Part shown: positions 11,450 to 24,044 of the stretch, piece after piece
Layout of the letters: every line of letters starts with the position of its first letter
Numbering within the stretch: position 1 is the stretch's first letter
Source: Bos javanicus
Taxonomy: Eukaryota; Chordata; Mammalia; Artiodactyla; Bovidae
Direction of reading: 5' to 3'
Assembly: GCF_032452875.1 (NCBI RefSeq)
Contig: NC_083881.1
Coordinates: 66,533,689-66,597,688, forward strand
DNA: 64,000 nucleotides
Position numbers and translations under genes: made by a program
The notes under the pieces: generated by a model
The model's input: the letters and a program-made list of their open reading frames with translations, nothing else
Databases searched by the model: none
Told to the model about the DNA's origin: nothing

Positions 11450-14084
11450 AGTTTGGGCCTTTTACTTGAAATGTACTTATTTTAGAATTCTGACACAAAT
11501 GTGCTTTTTATTCACGTAAGACCCTGTCTACAGGGTCCTGTTCTGATAGTGAAATAAATTTCTGACACAACTATTTCAACTCAAACAACTGTGGTAAATA
11601 CATGCTGGGGGAAATTTAATTCACCATAAAATCCTAGTAGTGCAGGAGATAAACAAACATCAGCAACCAAATAAAATGCAGAATAAATGTTGTAACATTA
11701 ACTCATCCACTGAATCGTTCAAAAATTAGCTATTAGCCAACAAATATATGCCAAGCACTAGGCTAACATCAATACATATTAATCCCCGCTCAAGCTAGTC
11801 TGCTGTCTAGCGGGGAGGACAGCCAAATAAACTGGCTGTTCCATTTAGAGTAAAAAGGAATTCTGCTACACTGTGGCTGGGGAGAAGAGGGAGGCAACGG
11901 AAAGCCTCTGTAGGAAGAGGACCTTCTAAACACCAGAAAGTAAGAGACTCGGAGATCTACAGAGACAAAGATTACAGCACAAATGAATAATTTTAGGGAA
12001 TCAGGCTAAGTGACTGAGAACTAAATGTTAAGAGAAAGTTCAAGGAAAGAGAAAGGTAAAAATGAGCAGCCCTTGGCAGTCCTTTGAGTTGGATTTTAAG
12101 TAAAGCCGGTGTTTTCAATAGGGAAGCTATAAATCCTCTGGTTTACACAGTGTGCGCGCAGGAGAAAGTTTAAGCAGTCAAGTTGACACTGAATCTTTCC
12201 TTAGGGCCCCACTTCGGCAGGCAAATTTTAAAAGTGCATTAAACAGATTCTCCCTCCCCCAGCCCCCAAGTTCAGCGCAGGCCTCCTGATTCACTTTGCA
12301 GCCTAGTGCCGCCAGTTCCATATACCTTCCGCACGGGTGATGGCTTAAATCAAGAAACCACCGCCACACCTCCTACCTATTACTGAAGCAGTTCTGCATG
12401 CCCTAAGTGGCGTGATCATTGCTACAACCACTCCACAGACGAGGACTCCCAGGATTCACAGGAAACCTGCAGGGAGTTGTGACCTTTCCAGCTGAGACTC
12501 AGTCATGGGTCCTGATTGCAATTGCCATACATGCTCTTTCCAGTAACCCAGGATCCACCCAAGAAGCCACCGCATCCGGTTCACAAGGCCTGGCGACTCT
12601 GTTAACCAATCCGCTGGCAGCAGGCTCGGAATTCTTTTCAAGGGAGTGTTCCAGACAGCCGCTCTCATGTGAGCTGAGGCTAGGGAGCAGAGGGAGACAG
12701 ACTTGCAACTCCCACTTCCCTGAATGGACTTGGTCGGGTTCCGATCTTCATGCTCGGGCTGAGTCACCACTATATTCTCTCGGAATGATAAGAAAGATGT
12801 CTGGACAGTGGACAGAAGGAGCCAGAAAGAAGGCTGTCCAAAGAGCCACCGGGAGACCTGAGAGGCAGGTGTGGACAGGAAGAACTGTGTTCCCCCCCTT
12901 TGTGCCCTAAAGAACTTTCTGGATCTCTGAATATAAAGAGATAGGCCAAGCCAGAGCCTAGTTTATAATGTGCATAAAGAAGTATCAAGCACCAGAAGGT
13001 TTAGAAGGCCAGCATCTGGAAAAGAGAAAATATGAAGTGCAAAAATGGCTAATTTAATTTTTTTAGGGCAGCAAACCTGATGCTGTTTGTGTTCTGAGAT
13101 GCTCTCTATATTAGATCTGTTAGTCTCTATTTGCAACCATCCTATTCCAACAACTTGGATTATCATTAAAATGAAAAAAAAAAAGAAACATCCTTTGAAA
13201 AACTAAAGTGATTATTACTCCCTGCTTAGCTTCAATACATAAAATAATACTTTATTCCCACAGCTATTTACCAAAGACAAAACTGAAACTCATAAAACAG
13301 AATGTCTTTACTGGTGAAAGGGAAGAGGCAATAACAGATAACCACTGAAATACAAATTTTGCATCCCATTCAAGAACAGTGTTGTTATTTGTACTTTAGA
13401 GTTAAACTTTTTCTTACAAAATAGCAATACATTTAAATCACCTAAAAAGAAATCCAAAACTTGAAATTAAAGATCAAAAAATGCACTTCTAGTTTGTACA
13501 CATACTTTGAAATTTAGAATAAAAAGCTGCTAATGTATAACTTGATAGCTAAGTTTTCAAAAAATTTTAATTGTCACATTAAAATAAAATCCAATGATAC
13601 AGTCTAACTACTCATAGACAAAGAAATGCTTTGCAATCATAATGCTGAATTGTTAAATAATGCTTTTCTCCTTTCCATACATAAAATGCATACCATAAAT
13701 ATTCATTACTATGAATCTAGGTAATGAAACATTCTTGAAGGTGATATTAATATCTGACATCGTTACTTTTAGTTAAAAGAAAATAGCATTAGATTACTTC
13801 AAAAGTAAACAGCTTCTGAAGATCACCGTTCTAAGCTATTTCTCAATGTAAACTAATGAAAAGATTATCCAGTAAATTAACAACTGTCACTAATATAAAT
13901 AAGTATCTTTTAAGATTCTATTCCGGTTTACATACTTCCTTTAGAACAAACAGATTATCTAAGAAACTTCCTTTTAGTTTCTAAAGACCTGTAAAGGAGA
14001 AAAAAAATAAGGCAAAGAAATATTCTCAGGTAAATAACAAGAATCAAAGAAAGCCTACTGAAATTTTACTAACTTAAACTTTTA
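11450..14084. other. Intron 1 sequence, nothing recognised
   Basis: About 2.6 kb without a clear repeat. 12130-12960 is GC-richer and has a 163-codon plus-strand open frame without recognisable protein features or splice context. 13170-14080 is strongly AT-rich. The low repeat density makes it a candidate for conserved non-coding DNA, which I cannot test here. Confidence 0.4.
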
Positions 14085-14310
14085 AAAAATTTTTTACTGG
14101 AGTATAGCCGATTTACAATGTTATGTTGCTTTCTGCTATACAGCAAAGTGAATCCGTGATATATATATCTCCACTCTTTTAAAAAAAATTCTCCATATAG
14201 GTCATTACAGATTACTGAGTGGAGTTCCCTGTGCTATACAGTAGGTCCCTAGTATCTATTTTATAAATAGGAGTGTGTATATGTCAATCCCAATCTCCCA
14301 TTTATCTCTG
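14085..14310 (-). repeat. L1 3' end
   Basis: Antisense ruminant-type L1 3' end; GATTTACAATGTTATGTTGC and GTTCCCTGTGCTATACAGTA are diagnostic and recur in the other copies of this window. Confidence 0.85.
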
Positions 14311-14474
14311 CCCACCCCCAACTTTTAAACATTTTCACAAAGGCGCTATGATCTTTCTGCTATTAAAACCTGTTTGAAGGAATAAAAAGTCAAGTTTTGA
14401 CTACACACGCATGATTCCAAGAAAAGAAAATTAGCATCAGAAATGTATGAGTCCACAAACCACTGCTATCAAAA

Positions 14475-14563
14475 GTGTGGTCTGTATCACTGAGTCACTT
14501 TGCTGCACAGCAGAAATGAACACAGCGCTGTAAACCAACTATACTTCAGTAAAAAAAAAAAAA
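14475..14563 (+). repeat. L1 3' end, short
   Basis: Sense copy of the extreme 3' end: GAGTCACTTTGCTGCACAGC to AACTATACTTCAGTA and an A-run. Confidence 0.8.
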
Positions 14564-14674
14564 AAGGAGAAAGAAAAGTGTTGTCAGCAAAATGAAGTTT
14601 CAGCATCATCCCACATGTGTTACTAATGTAGAACCACAGGACCAACCTCAGACCTAATGAATCAGAAGTAAAGG

Positions 14675-14948
14675 TCAAGGGGCTTCTCTGGTGGTCCAGT
14701 GGTTAAGAATCTGCCTACCAGCGCAGGGGACACAGGTTCGACCCCTGGTCAGGGAACTAAGATCCCCACGTCCCGTGGGACCACTGAGCCCGTGCGTGCT
14801 GCAACTACAGAGCCCACACCACAACTAGAGAAAAGCCCTCACTCTGCAACCAAAGATCCTACGTGCAGCAACGAAGATCCCACACGCCACAACTAAGACC
14901 CTACCTAGCAAACCAAGTATTTTTGTAAAAAAAGAAGGAAAAAAAAAA
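14675..14948 (+). repeat. CHR-type SINE (long form)
   Basis: It runs from GGGGCTTCTCTGGTGGTCCA through B-box GGTTCGACCCCTGG and the CAACTACAGAGCCCAC body to an A-rich tail. Confidence 0.88.
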
Positions 14949-15042
14949 GTAAATGCCAACAAGACTGACAGCTGACCTCTTAGCAGCAAAGCGTAACTCT
15001 ACAGTGGATGGAGAGCTTGAACGTGTCAGCAACTGTCAACCA

Positions 15043-15270
15043 AGGACTGCTTCCCCGATGGCTCAGAGGGTAAAGAATCAAGTCTGCAAAGCAGGAAGCC
15101 TAGGAGACTGGGGTTTGATCCCTGGGTAGAGAAGATTCCCCTGGAGGAGGCAAGGGCGACCCCACTCCAGTATTCTTGCCTGAAAAATCCCACGGACAGA
15201 GGAGACTGGTGGGCCACAGTCCCAAGGGTCACAAAGAGCTGGACACAACTGAACGACTAAGCACAGACAC
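15043..15270 (+). repeat. Bov-tA SINE
   Basis: Sense copy with CTGCTTCCCCGATGGCTCAG head and GGACACAACTGAACGACTAA tail. Confidence 0.9.
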
Positions 15271-15352
15271 AAGCACTGAGATATCTTTCAAGAACTTGAG
15301 CCAAATACAGACAGTTTCAAAGAATAACAGTTTGCCATCAACATATCCTCAC

Positions 15353-15511
15353 TGGGACCTCCCCGGCAGTCCAGTGGCTAAGACTCCGTACTCCCAATGC
15401 AGGGGGCTCGGGTCCAATCCCTGGTCAGGGAACTAGGTCCCACATGCCTCAACCAAGAACTCACAGCCACAACTAAGCCTTGGCACAGCAAAACAAACAA
15501 ACAAAACAGAC
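15353..15511 (+). repeat. CHR-type SINE
   Basis: It starts GGGACCTCCCCGGCAGTCCA and ends in an (AAAC) repeat. Confidence 0.87.
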
Positions 15512-16176
15512 CCTCACTAAAGGAGATGTTTAAATACGCACATCAGTCAGAAGGACAGTGATCCCGAACAGCTGGTCAAGAAAACGATGGGTCATGTACT
15601 TTCCACATGCGGAGTGTAGAATGTCCATTTTTTGAATAAAAATTATAGTAATTGCAAAAAGAGAAAATGATGGACAGGTGTAAATACGTGACCAACTCTA
15701 AGCGAACACGGATTGTATTGGTCAGTGTCTTGGGGAAGCTTTAAAAAGAAAAGACACTAAAATACAAGAAATATGACTTCAAGGACATATACTGTTCAAA
15801 AGAAAGGCAAAGACATTACTAAGTCTAGACTTTTGTTAAGTACATATATTAAATTTCTTGAATGAATCACTACTGCCATAGAAATAAAAAAAACAGCAGA
15901 TAGGCCAAAACTACTTATCACAATTATGTCCCAATATTAATACACATATTACATGTATTAATATTATGTGTTCCAATATTAATACACATTCATTACCGGC
16001 AATTTCCTCTTACTAGACCCTGGATGCCATGTTGGCAAGGATGGGGTCTATTTTGAATCATATTGTATTGCCAGCAGCTCACACAGTTCCTAACACATGA
16101 AATGAAGGGAAGAAAATAACCAGATACACATCAACACTCCTTCTAGGCTTGTATTTTCTACAATTATTTTGAGATG
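15512..16176. other. Intron 1 sequence, nothing recognised
   Basis: AT-rich; a small internal direct repeat around CCAATATTAATACACAT occurs at about 15932-15948 and 15972-15988. No gene was seen. Confidence 0.45.
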
Positions 16177-16312
16177 GGAAGAAGGAAACGGCAACCCACT
16201 CCAGTGGGTTTTTCTCTTGCCTGGAAAATTCAATGGACAGAAGAGCCTGGTAGGCTACAGTTCAAGGGGTCACAAAGAGTCAGACACGACTGAGTGACTT
16301 CACTTTCACTTT
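16177..16312 (+). repeat. Bov-A SINE monomer with target duplication
   Basis: Sense copy ending GACTTCACTTTCACTTTC. TTTGAGATGGGAAG flanks both ends (about 16168-16181 and 16313-16326). Confidence 0.88.
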
Positions 16313-16602
16313 CTTTGAGATGGGAAGCCCTCATCCATAAGCAGTTGTGGTTTCCTGATCCACTAGCTAGCTTTATCTGATGTCTTACACAGATGACACC
16401 AGCTGCTTTCATATGAAAATGCTATCATGTGCCCTCATTTTATCTTTAAATAAATTTTTGACAAGCAATTAAAAACTCCACTGATGATTTGTATTTGAAT
16501 ACTACTTGGTTTTATCAGTAGTTGCAACCATTTTATGACTTGCTTAAATTGTCTTGTGATACTTTTGAACGATTATTTGCAATTATTTGTTAGAATTATT
16601 AA

Positions 16603-16769
16603 CTGGACTGTAGCCCGCCAGACTCCTCTGTCCATGGAATTCTCCAGGCAAGAATACTGGAGCAGATTGCCATTTCCATCTTCAGGGGAACTTCCTGATC
16701 CACTAATTGAACCCAGGTCTCCAACACTGCAGGCAGATTCTTGACCATCTGAGCCACCAGGAAAGCCCA
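16603..16769 (-). repeat. Bov-tA SINE, 3' truncated
   Basis: Antisense copy from GACTGTAGCCCGCCAGACTC to GAGCCACCAGGAAAGCCC. Confidence 0.88.
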
Positions 16770-17199
16770 TTATGTACTGGTTTGTAATACTGGAATTAAT
16801 GCCTCCAATAATTAGTACCAGTTGCCCAACAGGCAACAAGATCGCAGCAATAAGACTATTGTTAGGTGTCATGTCAGATTAGTAGATGGCCCTGGAATCT
16901 GTTCTCCCCTTCCATCACAGTAACAGGGGTATCTGGATACGTAAATCCCCAGCTGAAGATACCATCTCCCTGCCTACCATGCCGCTAAGTCCTTCATCTT
17001 GTTTTGGGCTACTGGGATATGAGTGTTTCACAGAATCCACATCTTGGTGAGGGTAACAGGCAGGAAGGCCAGGGGTCTCCAAATGGAAGAAATAGGCTGC
17101 AAGTGTCAGACATTTTTATCTCTCTTAAGTGGCAGGAGGAAACAAACTAGAGGTATTTTTTTCCTTCTCTATACAAATTTAAAAGGAGGTTTCTCTTAA
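16770..17199. other. Intron 1 sequence, nothing recognised
   Basis: No coding or repeat signature was identified. Confidence 0.45.
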
Positions 17200-17822
17200 A
17201 ATACAGTGTTGCCATAATGACAAGGGTTTCACCTGAAGTTAACTATTCTCAAACCTTGAGTTAACCAATGCATTTTTCTTATGGAAATATATTTCTTAAG
17301 CTATGTTAATGTACTGTGCATTCAACCCAGACTCTGTCTTTAAGTCAGTTCAGCCTAACGGCTCAGAACCTACTTGACAAACCAGAGTGTTATACTCAGA
17401 TATTGTTCCCCTAATCTATGTAAATGAAACTATTTGTATGGTAATCTGCCCTTCTTCAAGAATCAAGTCAATCGTTTTATGGCCCGGGATGAATCATGGT
17501 GCCAAGATTATCCCAAAATGCATCTTACGGATGAGGGGCCTGGTGCCATTCTGAGTTTTAAGACATTCCTTTCTTTCATTAACAGACTGCTAGTGACTAT
17601 ATAACATCCAGCTGAAGACTAGCAGGGGGTTACTCTTTCTGCCCCCTCCTGATGCCTATGTCAGAAACTTTCTCTATCTCCTTTATACTTTAATAAAACT
17701 TTATTACACAAAAGCTCTGAGCGATCAAGCCTCGATCAAGCCTCGTCTCTGGCCCCAGATTGAATTCTTCTCCTCTGGAGGCCAAGAATCCCAGCGTCTT
17801 TTCATTCAGCAACAACCTTTCA
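17200..17822 (+). mobile_element. Endogenous retrovirus LTR
   Basis: U3-like sequence is followed by a TATA-like GACTATATAACATCC at about 17596 and a polyadenylation signal in CTTTAATAAAACTTTATTAC at about 17688. The end reads CAACAACCTTTCA. The next bases, TTGGTGC, look like the start of a primer-binding site, so this may be a 5' LTR whose internal part was lost. The left edge is approximate. Confidence 0.7.
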
Positions 17823-17850
17823 TTGGTGCAAAACTCATGCTAACCACTTT

Positions 17851-18128
17851 GTTAGTTCAGTTCAGTTGCTCAGTCATGTCTGACTCTTTGCAACCCCATG
17901 CACGCCAGGCTTCCCTGTCCATCACCAACTCCCGGAGTATACTCAAACTCATGTCCATTGAGTCGGTGATGCCATCCAACCATCTCATCCTCTGTCCTCC
18001 CCTTCTCCTGCCTTCAATCTTTCCCAGCATCAGGGTCTTTTCAAATGAGTCAGTTGTTTGCATCAAGTGGCCAAAGTATTGGAGTTTCAGCTTCACCATC
18101 AGTCATTCTAATAAATATTCAGGACTTT
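17851..18128 (-). repeat. BovB LINE, 5'-truncated 3' end
   Basis: Antisense copy starting with the tail AGTTCAGTTCAGTTGCTCAG. The complementary strand encodes the C-terminal end of the BovB reverse transcriptase polyprotein (EGRRRGGQRMRWLDGITDSM). Confidence 0.93.
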
Positions 18129-18236
18129 TCACATTACGTTAAAATGTATCTATAGTGGGACCCAGAGAGAGTGATATTAACAAACACTTTATTTCTTGTT
18201 CAGCTTGCCTTTAAAATGTTCGGGATGAACATCCAT

Positions 18237-18478
18237 CATGGAACACAGGTTCTATCTCTGGTCCGGGGAAGAGCCCACGGGCTGAGGGACAACTAAGCTT
18301 ATGAGCCACAGCCCCTGAGCCAACGCGCTGCAGCTACAGAAGCCAGCGCGCCCTAGAGCCTGGGCTCCGCAACTACAGAAGCCACTGCAATGAGAAGCCC
18401 ACAGACCACAACCAGAGAAAGCCCACATGCAGCAGTGAAGACCCAGTGCAGCCATAAATCATAAACAAAAATAATTTT
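18237..18478 (+). repeat. CHR-type SINE, head truncated
   Basis: It starts after the head at AACACAGGTTCTATCTCTGG and contains CTACAGAAGCCACTGCAATG. Confidence 0.85.
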
Positions 18479-18799
18479 TGAAGCTTTTTAAAAAAGGTAG
18501 TAAATACCACTGAAATCTTCACCAGACAATATTTCATAAAACTTCCCTTGATCCTTTTTATTTGTGGGTGGGGAGGCCTGTATTTTTTTTTTAAAGGGAC
18601 TTATTAGACATCTCTCAAAAACCCAGTATCCATTTCTGTCCCAAATCTGTTCGATTCCTGAATTCAGATGATGGAGAGAAGCGGGGTGGCCATGATAGAC
18701 TTGTATCATTAACTAACCAGTGAGAGTTCTCATTCATATAACTTGCATCATTAGCAATGAGAAACTTCTGGTGGGAAGACCTGACATAGCAGCCTCTCC
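18479..18799. other. Intron 1 sequence, nothing recognised
   Basis: No coding or repeat signature was identified apart from a T-run at about 18584. Confidence 0.4.
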
Positions 18800-18990
18800 C
18801 ATCTGGAAGGCTGTCCACACCCTGCCTGTCACCCGGGCCATCCAAAACAGCTGGCCCGTTCCATCGTCCTTAAAAACTGCTTTCACCCTCTCACCCCTGT
18901 TAATAATTCTTAAGTGCCTCTCACTATCTACAGAATAAAATCCATACTCCTTACTCTGGAATTTCAGTCTTTTACAATCTAATATAGTCA
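18800..18990 (+). repeat. L2-like remnant
   Basis: The order AAGTGCCTCTCACTATCTACAG, AATAAAATCCATACTCCTTA, GGAATTTCAGTC is that of the L2 3' end. Diverged. Confidence 0.5.
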
Positions 18991-19734
18991 GGAAAACACT
19001 AGGTAATAAGACTGACCGACGTATTACGAGTTAGTCCCTATTTTGCCCTGGACTTATGGACCAAGGTACAGAATCTGACAGCTGGAAAGAAACTATTCAT
19101 CTAAAAGGAGCATATCATCACCTATCGAGCCTGACCCCAGGGATGCTTTGAGGTCTAAACAGGAACAAATGTGCAAGTCCACTGAAAACCGCGTATCAAT
19201 CACTCCACAAATGCGAGATGTCGGCTTTACTGTCCAGTTATTACTATCCAGACAGAAATCAATAGTTATTACACCAGGACTTCTAAGGATACAAAAAGAA
19301 CCCACCAGGCCTGGGTACACAAGCAAGCTGTGACTTTCAAAGTGAACTAGTTGCTTATTTGACAGGCCAGGTCATAAAGCCAAGGAGACCAGCTACTCTG
19401 AGCCCTTTCATCCTTTATAATCTGATATATGGCCAACTCCCCAAAGAATAGTGTCTGGCACAAAGAGGTATTCAGTATGTATTTGTTGAAGACTAACCTA
19501 AAATACACTCAGAAAATGATAAAAAGGATGCTATGCACAAAGGGGGACCCATCCTGGGTGTCAATGACAGATTCTTCCAACTATCAGCACCACTTTTTAA
19601 AACATACTAAGAAAATCATCGGATAAAATGCAAGAAATTACAAAGGAAAAAGTATGCTTGAGGGTGTCAGGAGCAATGCAAGTCCTGATGGCAAAATATA
19701 TTCCATAAGAAATGCAGGCTTTACGTTAAAAAGA
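18991..19734. other. Intron 1 sequence, nothing recognised
   Basis: No gene or repeat identified. Open frames of 61-77 codons are not recognisable. Confidence 0.45.
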
Positions 19735-20140
19735 ATAATGCCATTTGCAGCAACATAGATGGCCCTAGAGACTGTCACACTGGGTGAAGCCAAGACACAA
19801 AAGGAGAACTATCATATGACATCCCTTATATGTGGAATCTAAGTAAAGAAACTCACAGACTTAGAGAAGAACTTATGGTTGCTGGGGGGAAGGACCAGGG
19901 GAAGGAACAGTTAGGGAGTTTGGGACCGACATGCACACACTGCTGTATTTAAAATGGATAACCAACAAGGACTTACTGTAGAGCACAGGAACTCTGCTCA
20001 ATGTTGTGTGTCAGCTTGAATGGCAGGGAGTCTGGGGGAGAATGGATACATGTATATGAATGGCTGAGTCCCTTTGCTGTCCACCTGAACTGTCACAACA
20101 TTTTTTGCTTATCAGCTATACTCTGATACAAAACCAAGTT
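19735..20140 (+). repeat. L1 3' end
   Basis: Sense copy: GCAACATAGATGGCCCTAGA, then CATATGACATCCCTTATATG, then the ATAACCAACAAGGACTTACT module seen again at 29.97 kb. Confidence 0.88.
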
Positions 20141-21269
20141 GTGTTTTTTTTTAATGTGGCCTTTAGCATAAGGAATACAGCAGGGATTTTTTTTTTGTTT
20201 ATTATTGTTCTCCAAACATTCTTTCTCTTCCCAGGAACAGCCTCCAGATGTCTCAACTCTCTGCTCTCACAATGATATGTTAAATTAATCCCACTCCACC
20301 CCGCCCCCACTCACAGCCCTCCAACCAATAGTTCAAGGGAAGCATATCCCAGACCTAAATTTATCAGTATATTCTAGTCACATAACCATGGCCTGTTTGG
20401 TTCAGGATTGTACAGATAAATTTATCAAATCTGAACAAATCTCAAGACTCACAGCTTAAGTACTGGCTGGCATATACGGCAGCCGTTTGTATCCTAAAGA
20501 AGGTAACCTGAAAGGGGAGGGGTTGGGAGAGAGAGGGAAAGGGATGCAGTGAAATCCACCGCATTGCTTAACTGTGTAAGCCGACTTCAGCAGATGAGAA
20601 ACACAAGGGTCATGAAACACACATCTCCCGGAGGTAGTGAGCCCACGTTTTTTAGGAGTAGGATGACAAGCTCATATTTGTGTTTGAGAAAAATACCTCT
20701 GGAAATTGCATATGCAATAGACCGAAAAAAAAAAAAAGGATTATTGATGGCAAGGCTAGAAGCAGAGAGACCAGTTATGATTCTATTATAATAAAGTGAG
20801 AGTTAATGAGAGCCTAAATGAGAGAAGTGGTAGCAAGAATAAGAACAGGACAGAATAAGGCACTCAGGAGGTTGGAAAAAAAAAAAAAATCAATATAACG
20901 TGGAGACGGAATAAAGGAAGAGATCCAGATGGCAAGGGGGACAGAGGCAGCTATCCGAGGAATCTGAGTCAGGGGTCGAAGGAGACTAGTGTGGGCAAAT
21001 CTGAGTACGGGTGAATTTGGGGAAGTTAACGGATTCAGGCTTAGAATATTAAGTTTTGTTGAAGAGAGGAAATCCTAGAAGCCCACATGGCAAGCATTCT
21101 GTGTCAAGTATTCCTTTCAAATTGTGATCCCTCTGGAAACGGAGACAAATCAATCCTCATTCGGTGAGGATATGCACCTTACTTGTTTTTCTAAAAAAAC
21201 CTTTGTAGCTATTAAAGGTTATGGGAGAAATCAACTTTTTTCTTAGGTTTAATGATTAAACCGCCTTTC
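20141..21269. other. Intron 1 sequence, nothing recognised
   Basis: It includes A-runs at about 20723 and 20876 and a purine-rich stretch at 20510-20545. No gene was recognised. Confidence 0.4.
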
Positions 21270-22570
21270 TAAATAAACACAAGCCTCCACCTCACATCAT
21301 AGTACACAAAACACAAAAGCTCTACAAAAAACTTAGAACTAAACCAGATGTAAACATAAAAGCTAAAGCCATAAAGCTTCTGAAGAAAATTGAGTATCTT
21401 TACAATCTCAGGGTAGGCAAAGAAAGTACTAACACAGAAAGTACTAACCATAAAAGAAAAAACGTGAATTGAACTTAACTGAAATTAAAAACTCCAGTTC
21501 ATCAAAATAGACTAATAAGAAAATCAGTGGGCAGCCACACTGAGAGAAAATATTCACAAACAATATATTTAACAAAGGACTATACTATTATTATTAACCA
21601 AAATATAGAGTTCTCACAAATCTGAAGGATTAAAAAAACAAAAAGATAAAACTCAGTTTTTTAAAAAATGTGCAGTCAACACAAAGGAAGATATATAGTT
21701 GGCCAAGAAGCAAAGATAAACTGTTTCAGGTCATCAGCCACATAGGGGAAAATTCAAACCCAAGTCACCAACAGCTCCCACTCCACACCCAGTGAGCTTC
21801 GTACCCTGTGGACTGGAGTGGAAAAATGGCAATTTGGAAAATACCTGGCAGTTTCTTATCAAGTTAAAACACACGACGGCCAGGAACCCCAGTGCAAGGT
21901 GTTTTTCAAGAGAAATAAAACCAGATGTCCACAAACTTTTTTTTTTAAATATGTATTTCTTTTCCTGTGCTAGGTCTTGGTTGCAGCATGCGGAATCTTT
22001 GTCTCGGCATGTGAACTCTTCCTTCTGGCATGTGGGATCTAGTTCCCTGACCAGGAACGAACCTGGGTCCCATGAATTCAGAGTTCAGAGTCTTAACCAC
22101 TGGACCACCAGGGAAGTCCCCACAAGCTCTTTTTTTCCAAGACTGTTCAGAGCAGATTTATCCATAACAGCCCCAAACTGGAAAAACCCAAATGTCCATC
22201 ATCTGGCAAATGGATAAACAGACTGTGGTCTATTCTTATAACAAAGTAATACTCAGCAATAATAAGGCACAAATATTGACACACTCCAAGACCATGAATG
22301 AATGTAAAATTCATTATGCTAAGTTAAAGAAACCCAATACAAAAAAAGAAACACCTACAGTATAATTCCATTTATATGAATAGGCAAAACACCTATGGGG
22401 TGGGCTGTCTATGGAGGGGATATTCTGAGAAGAGGCACGAGGGAACTTTCTGGGAATGTTCTCTAAGGGTGTGGGTTACAAAGGTGCAAACATTGGTCTT
22501 GTCAATGAACTGTACACTTAATACCTGTGATTTTCACCATATGTAAAGTATGCCTCAATTTTTAAAGGGA
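21270..22570 (+). repeat. L1 element, 3' part, interrupted
   Basis: Diverged L1 ORF2 end and 3' region. CCCCAAACTGGAAAAACCCA, AATGTCCATCATCTGGCAAA and the TACACTTAATACCTGTGATT end are typical. A CHR SINE interrupts it at 21936-22122. Confidence 0.75.
21936..22122 (-). repeat. CHR-type SINE inserted in L1
   Basis: Antisense copy from a T-run to GGACCACCAGGGAAGTCCC. CCACAAAC and CCACAAGC flank it as an imperfect target duplication. Confidence 0.88.
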
Positions 22571-22734
22571 AAAAAATTTTAAAAAAGTAAATGAAAAGTG
22601 ATAGCTAATACAGATACCTGAAATCAATATGCTTTTTTTTTTAAAAAAAACTGGACTAAAGGAAACCTTTATCATTTCAAGGCAAAAACAAAACACACAA
22701 CTTTTAAAAGGTAAAACTGGAAACAGCACAGACC

Positions 22735-22860
22735 AATAACATCACTCAGACCACAAGCTGCAATCACTTAACCTCTTCGCCTTGGTTTTTCCTCTGTAAA
22801 ATGGGAATTAAAAAAAAATCTACCAGGAATATGTAAAAACTAAGCTTATGCAAAGAATTG
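22735..22860 (-). repeat. MIR-like remnant
   Basis: CAATCACTTAACCTCTTCGC followed by TCCTCTGTAAAATGGGAAT is the usual antisense MIR order. The element is short. Confidence 0.5.
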
Positions 22861-23291
22861 TAGAGAAAAATGTTGCCTGCCATTCCAGTTCTACCAGGAT
22901 CAAGCCGTTAGCCACCACAGTCACCCAGGACTCTGGGACTGAGGGGAATTCAGGCTAGAGACAGACAGATCCCCAAGATAATGCAGGTCCATACCTGAGA
23001 AATTTCAACTTTCACAGATTCTTGCATCTTCCCGTACTTAGAAAATGATACATAAAATCATTAACCTGATTTGCCTGTTCCGTGATTAACACTCATCTCA
23101 GGACTTCAACTACAGGTTTTCTCACAGCAAAAAATTCTTATATTCCGGCTCCTCCCTCACATCTTCACAACAGTTTCTCAGAGCTGTCTGAGAGGTTGTT
23201 CCCCTGGGCTATTTTATACAGAGTAAGACACTGAATAAACTCAACTCACAGCCTTCTCATAGTTCACTCCGGTTTTTTTCATCAAGGAAGC
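22861..23291. other. Intron 1 sequence, nothing recognised
   Basis: No coding or repeat signature was identified. Confidence 0.45.
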
Positions 23292-23398
23292 TAGGGAATT
23301 CCCTGGAGACCCAATGATGAGGACTCCTCGATTTCACTGTGGAGAGCGGAGTTTGACCCCTTTTCAGGGAAGCCTCGTGGTGTAGCCAAAAAAAGTAG
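23292..23398 (+). repeat. CHR-type SINE (short form)
   Basis: It starts GGGAATTCCCTGGAGACCCA and ends GTAGCCAAAAAAAG. Confidence 0.8.
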
Positions 23399-23416
23399 TG
23401 CTATCAATAGTATAGT

Positions 23417-23628
23417 GGGCTTCCGCAGTGGCTCAGTGGTAAAAGAATCTGCTGGCAATGCAGGAGACGCAGGTTCCATGCCTGGGTCGGAGAGATCCCC
23501 TGGAGAAGGAGATGGCAACCCACTCCAATAATCCTGCCTGGAGAATTCCATGGACAGAGGGGCCTGGTAGGCTATGGTCCATGGGTTCACAAAGAGTTGG
23601 GCACAACTGAAGCGACGGAGCACAAACA
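23417..23628 (+). repeat. Bov-tA SINE
   Basis: Sense copy with GGGCTTCCGCAGTGGCTCAG head and CAACTGAAGCGACGGAGCAC tail. Confidence 0.9.
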
Positions 23629-23989
23629 GTGCCTGGCACACAGGAGCTTAGTAAACGGTCATGGTAGAAAACAATTAGAAAATGCATAAAAAAGATTCAC
23701 TTTACCTTTCCTTTCAATGGACTCTTTTTTGAATATCTATATTCCTACCCTTTTTTCTCCTGAAAACTCTACTTTTTTTTGATAGTGACCTCATTCCATC
23801 CAGATGACTGGTGGAAAGAGAAAGAGATGCCTTGTTCTTTAGCTCCTTCATCTTAAAAATGTACGCGTAAATCAAAGTTTTGGATAACCAAATTACATAT
23901 GTAAAAGGATGAGGGAAACTCACTAGTTTAAAAAAAGTTTAAATTGTTTTGAGAAAAGCTAAAGACTTACAAAGATGACCAGCAGCATA

Positions 23990-24042
23990 CAGCGTCTGTG
24001 GGGTCGCACAGAGTCGGCACGACTGAAGCGACTTAGCAGCAG
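23990..24042 (+). repeat. Bov-A2 3' end fragment
   Basis: Only the tail is left: CACGACTGAAGCGACTTAGC and a short AGC repeat. It lies directly against an inverted Bov-tA. Confidence 0.75.
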
Positions 24043-24044
24043 CA

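Noticed and set aside
12419..12910. A 163-codon plus-strand open frame in intron 1
   Set aside because: No recognised protein features, no promoter or splice context, and an antisense frame of similar length in the same place.
14675..14948. tRNA gene candidates with a GGTTCGA B-box
   Set aside because: Each such box in the window is part of a tRNA-derived SINE (CHR or Bov-tA) and lacks a foldable acceptor stem.
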